Made by a program: the position numbers and the translations under genes
NCBI GenBank assembly: GCA_934216615.1
Contig: CAKQCB010000006.1
Coordinates: 1 to 64,000 of the forward strand
DNA: 64,000 bases
Direction of reading: 5' to 3'
Source: an uncultured Anaerolineae bacterium
Lineage (GTDB): Bacteria; Chloroflexota; Anaerolineae; Aggregatilineales; Phototrophicaceae
The notes under the pieces: generated by a model
The model's database searches: none
What the model was told of the DNA's origin: nothing
Seen by the model: only the letters and a program-made list of their open reading frames with translations
Part shown: positions 61,798-64,000 of the stretch, in pieces
How positions within the stretch are numbered: the first letter of the stretch is position 1
How the letters are laid out: each line of letters starts with the position of its first letter

Positions 61798-63159
61798 TTA
61801 AGTCCAGTTTTCGAGCGTGTGTTTGAGCGTCTGTAAAAATGCGTCCCCTGAAGCACCATCGGCGATGCGATGATCAAAGGTGAGGGAAGTATATACACAG
61901 GGACGAATTGCGATCATGTCATGACCGTTTGCGTCGGTGATGACTTTGACCCGTTTTTCTAACATGCCGATGCCCAAAATCGCCGCCTGCGGTTGGTTGA
62001 TGATCGGCGTGGCGAACAGGCTTCCGCTCACCCCATGATTGGTGATGCTAAACGTCCCCCCTTGAATTTCGTCGGGTTTAAGCTGTTTGGCGCGGGCGCG
62101 TGTCGCCAGATCATTGATGGTTTGTGCTAAGCCGAGCAAGTTCATACGTTCGGCATTTTTAATCACCGGAACGATCAAGCCCTGATCGAGCGCGACTGCC
62201 ATGCCGATATTCAATTGATGGGCGAGATAAATACCTTGCTCTGTCCAACGGCTGTTCATGATCGGCACCGCTTGTAAGGCGGTCACCGTCGCCGCTACAA
62301 AATAAGCGGTCAATGTCAGGTTGATTCCCCATTTGGCAAAGTCGGCCTTATTCGCTTGACGATGCGCCATCACGCTAGAAAGGTCTACTTCAAACACCGT
62401 CGTGACATGAGGTGAGGTGTGTTTGCTTCGTACCATGTGCTCAGCGATGCTCTTACGCATCGGGCTGAGCGCCACAAGTTCACCTTCTGCCCCTTCGGGA
62501 ATTGGCTCGACAGGGTGCACCCGCGCTACAGACGTGATCGCCGTTGGTGTCGTCGGTTGTGAGGTAACGACAGGCGGGGCGCTCAGATCGTCTTCATAAT
62601 CGACCGTGGATTTGAACAAGTCACCTGTGCCAGGGCGTTCCCACGGGGGAAGATCATCTTCAGCGCTGGAAGACACATGGCGATTTTCAAGATACTGCTC
62701 GACATCCTTTTTGGTGACACGTCCTTCACGGCCTGTGCCTTTGATTTGGCTCAGGTCTAAATTGTGTTCCGCGACCATCCGCGCAACAACAGGTGTGACA
62801 TGCCCCATTTGGGATGTTACTGGCGAAGCATGGGAAACGCTAGGCGTGGCCTCTGCGGGCGGTGCAGGTTCATGGGTAGCATGACTTGACCCATTTGTTG
62901 AGGGCGTGTCTACCTGTTCACCCGCTTGACCGATTACGGCGAGAAGCGTGCCTTTTTCGACAGTTTCGCCTGCGGGAATCAAGATTTTGAGCAGGGTTCC
63001 TGAAGCGGGCGCAGGGATTTCGGTGTCTACCTTGTCGGTGCTGATCTCGACCAACGGCTCAAACTCATGAAGTTGATCGCCTTCATTTTTGAGCCACTTG
63101 CTCACCGTTCCCTCAACAACGCTTTCACCGAGTTGTGGCATCACAACATTCGTTGGCAT
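61798..63159 (-). CDS. 2-oxoacid dehydrogenase complex E2 (dihydrolipoamide acyltransferase)
   Basis: 453 residues. A single lipoyl domain carries the lipoylated Lys43 in STDKVDTE. An acidic/Pro-rich linker leads to the peripheral subunit-binding domain (VTPVVARMVAEHNLDLSQIKG, in part, near 120-160). The catalytic domain ends with the His430/Asp434 motif DHRIADG. It transfers the acyl group from lipoate to CoA. The start lies 15 bases after the E1 beta stop, with AAGGA upstream. Whether the complex uses pyruvate or branched-chain 2-oxoacids cannot be decided here. Confidence 0.94.
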   Translation of the reverse strand: MPTNVVMPQLGESVVEGTVSKWLKNEGDQLHEFEPLVEISTDKVDTEIPAPASGTLLKILIPAGETVEKGTLLAVIGQAGEQVDTPSTNGSSHATHEPAPPAEATPSVSHASPVTSQMGHVTPVVARMVAEHNLDLSQIKGTGREGRVTKKDVEQYLENRHVSSSAEDDLPPWERPGTGDLFKSTVDYEDDLSAPPVVTSQPTTPTAITSVARVHPVEPIPEGAEGELVALSPMRKSIAEHMVRSKHTSPHVTTVFEVDLSSVMAHRQANKADFAKWGINLTLTAYFVAATVTALQAVPIMNSRWTEQGIYLAHQLNIGMAVALDQGLIVPVIKNAERMNLLGLAQTINDLATRARAKQLKPDEIQGGTFSITNHGVSGSLFATPIINQPQAAILGIGMLEKRVKVITDANGHDMIAIRPCVYTSLTFDHRIADGASGDAFLQTLKHTLENWT

Positions 63160-63174
63160 TCCGTAGTCCTTTAT

Positions 63175-64000
63175 TTAATACCCCGCCAGTTCACGAATGG
63201 CTTGGGCAATCGTGTCTGGATTGGGCATAAAAAATTCTTGCATCGGGTGGCTGAATGGGACGCCGGGGACATCCGGCCCAGTTAAACGGCGGATGGGGCC
63301 ATCCAGATATTCAAAGCCTTCATCCGAAATAACAGCGGCGATTTCGGCTCCATAGCCCATCGTGCGGTTGTCTTCATACACGATGAGCGCCTTGCCCGTT
63401 TTCTTCACCGAATTGAGGATGCTGGTTTTATCTAGCGGAAGCAGGGTTCGTAAATCGACCACTTCCGCGTCAATGCCGTCTTGACGTGCGACTTTTTCAG
63501 CGGCTTGGGTGGCGTAATGCGCCATCATCCCATACGCAAAAACGGAAAGATCGCGGCCTTCGCGGGCGATCCGCGCAGGGCCGATGGGAACCGTATAATC
63601 TTCTGCGGGGACATGCCCCTTAATCGCACGATATCCTTTTTTAGGCTCAAAGAACATCACCGGGTTCGGGTCGCGCACCGCACTCTTGAGCAGACCTTTG
63701 GCATCATACGGTGTGGATGGCACCACGATTTTCAGGCCGGGACAGTGCGCAAAAAATGCTTCGACGCTTTGACTGTGATACAACCCCCCGCCGATCCCGC
63801 CCCCATATGGACTGCGGATCACCATCGGGACATTCCATTGACCATTGGAACGGTAATACATTTTTGCTGCTTCATTCACAATCTGGTTAAAGGCAGGGTG
63901 GATGAAGTCAGAGAATTGGATTTCACAAATCGGGCGTAGGTCTGTCAATGCCGCGCCGATGCCCACAGCGATGATCGAAAGTTCTGCTAGTGGCGAATCG
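63175..64000 (-). CDS. 2-oxoacid dehydrogenase E1 component, beta subunit (partial, N-terminus beyond window)
   Basis: The frame stays open to the right edge: the terminal bases encode DSPLAELSIIAVGIGAALTD, the expected continuation of an E1 beta protein, so the GTG at 63966 is not the true start. Landmarks: IRSPYGGGIGGGLYHSQS, VVPSTPYDAKGLLKSAVRDPNPVMFFEPK (key part STPYDAKGLL), and EDNRTMGYGAEIAA. With an E1 alpha chain, probably just upstream outside the window, it forms the thiamine-diphosphate decarboxylase of the complex. It heads the E2 and E3 genes. Confidence 0.94.
   Translation of the reverse strand, partial: DSPLAELSIIAVGIGAALTDLRPICEIQFSDFIHPAFNQIVNEAAKMYYRSNGQWNVPMVIRSPYGGGIGGGLYHSQSVEAFFAHCPGLKIVVPSTPYDAKGLLKSAVRDPNPVMFFEPKKGYRAIKGHVPAEDYTVPIGPARIAREGRDLSVFAYGMMAHYATQAAEKVARQDGIDAEVVDLRTLLPLDKTSILNSVKKTGKALIVYEDNRTMGYGAEIAAVISDEGFEYLDGPIRRLTGPDVPGVPFSHPMQEFFMPNPDTIAQAIRELAGY

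Noticed and set aside
1-64000. tRNA, rRNA, riboswitch or insertion sequence
   Set aside because: No cloverleaf, rRNA segment, known riboswitch core or transposase frame was recognised by eye; a covariance-model search would be needed to exclude small RNAs.

Overview
The window looks like a chromosomal segment from a Chloroflexota bacterium, most likely of the Anaerolineae or a neighbouring class. This rests on balanced base composition, many Sec-exported proteins with bacterial SH3 (SH3b) domains and Thr/Pro-rich linkers, giant Calx-beta repeat proteins, a DUF1800/DUF1501 pair and very long CRISPR arrays. No rRNA or tRNA gene was seen, so the placement is inference.

Region 1 (1-16.7 kb): two giant secreted Calx-beta proteins, the first cut by the left edge, lie in the same orientation. 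Their 3' portions are near-identical over about 745 bases. Between them sit an SDR oxidoreductase and two AT-rich nuclease genes (HNH and GIY-YIG). An SH3b/beta-propeller protein, a zinc-free alcohol dehydrogenase-like oxidoreductase and another SH3b protein follow.

Region 2 (16.8-23.8 kb): a cytochrome P450 with an operator-like palindrome, a TetR regulator, an acetoacetate decarboxylase-like protein, a DUF4256 protein and a D-2-hydroxyacid dehydrogenase. Then comes an FAD oxidoreductase/ECF41 sigma factor operon, preceded by a sequence that matches the ECF41 promoter consensus exactly.

Region 3 (23.9-44.8 kb): two CRISPR arrays on the + strand, with about 85 and 17 repeats. Their 37-base repeats are related and they share a conserved leader. 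No cas gene is visible. Between them lies a cluster of exported proteins. Its core is a six-gene + strand operon: beta-propeller, SH3b, TPR, TPR, an oligopeptide-type solute-binding protein without a permease, and SH3b. This is the best candidate for an undescribed cell-surface system.

Region 4 (44.8-55.2 kb): a PepSY-like exported protein with the Tat-exported DUF1501/DUF1800 pair, a VanZ-RDD membrane protein whose 3' end overlaps a convergent U32 peptidase gene, a tandem hairpin-rich repeat, and a TetR regulator divergent from an MpaB/DUF2236 family oxygenase with a strong sigma-70 promoter.

Region 5 (55.3-64 kb): a DinB-like protein, then hisS preceded by a short ORF with four consecutive His codons, an antiterminator and an intrinsic terminator. 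This is a classic ribosome-mediated attenuator, placed here on a histidyl-tRNA synthetase gene. A small operon follows (VOC protein, alpha/alpha-toroid protein, two DHFR-family reductases). On the opposite strand lie 2-oxoacid dehydrogenase complex genes in the order E1 beta (cut by the right edge), E2 and E3.
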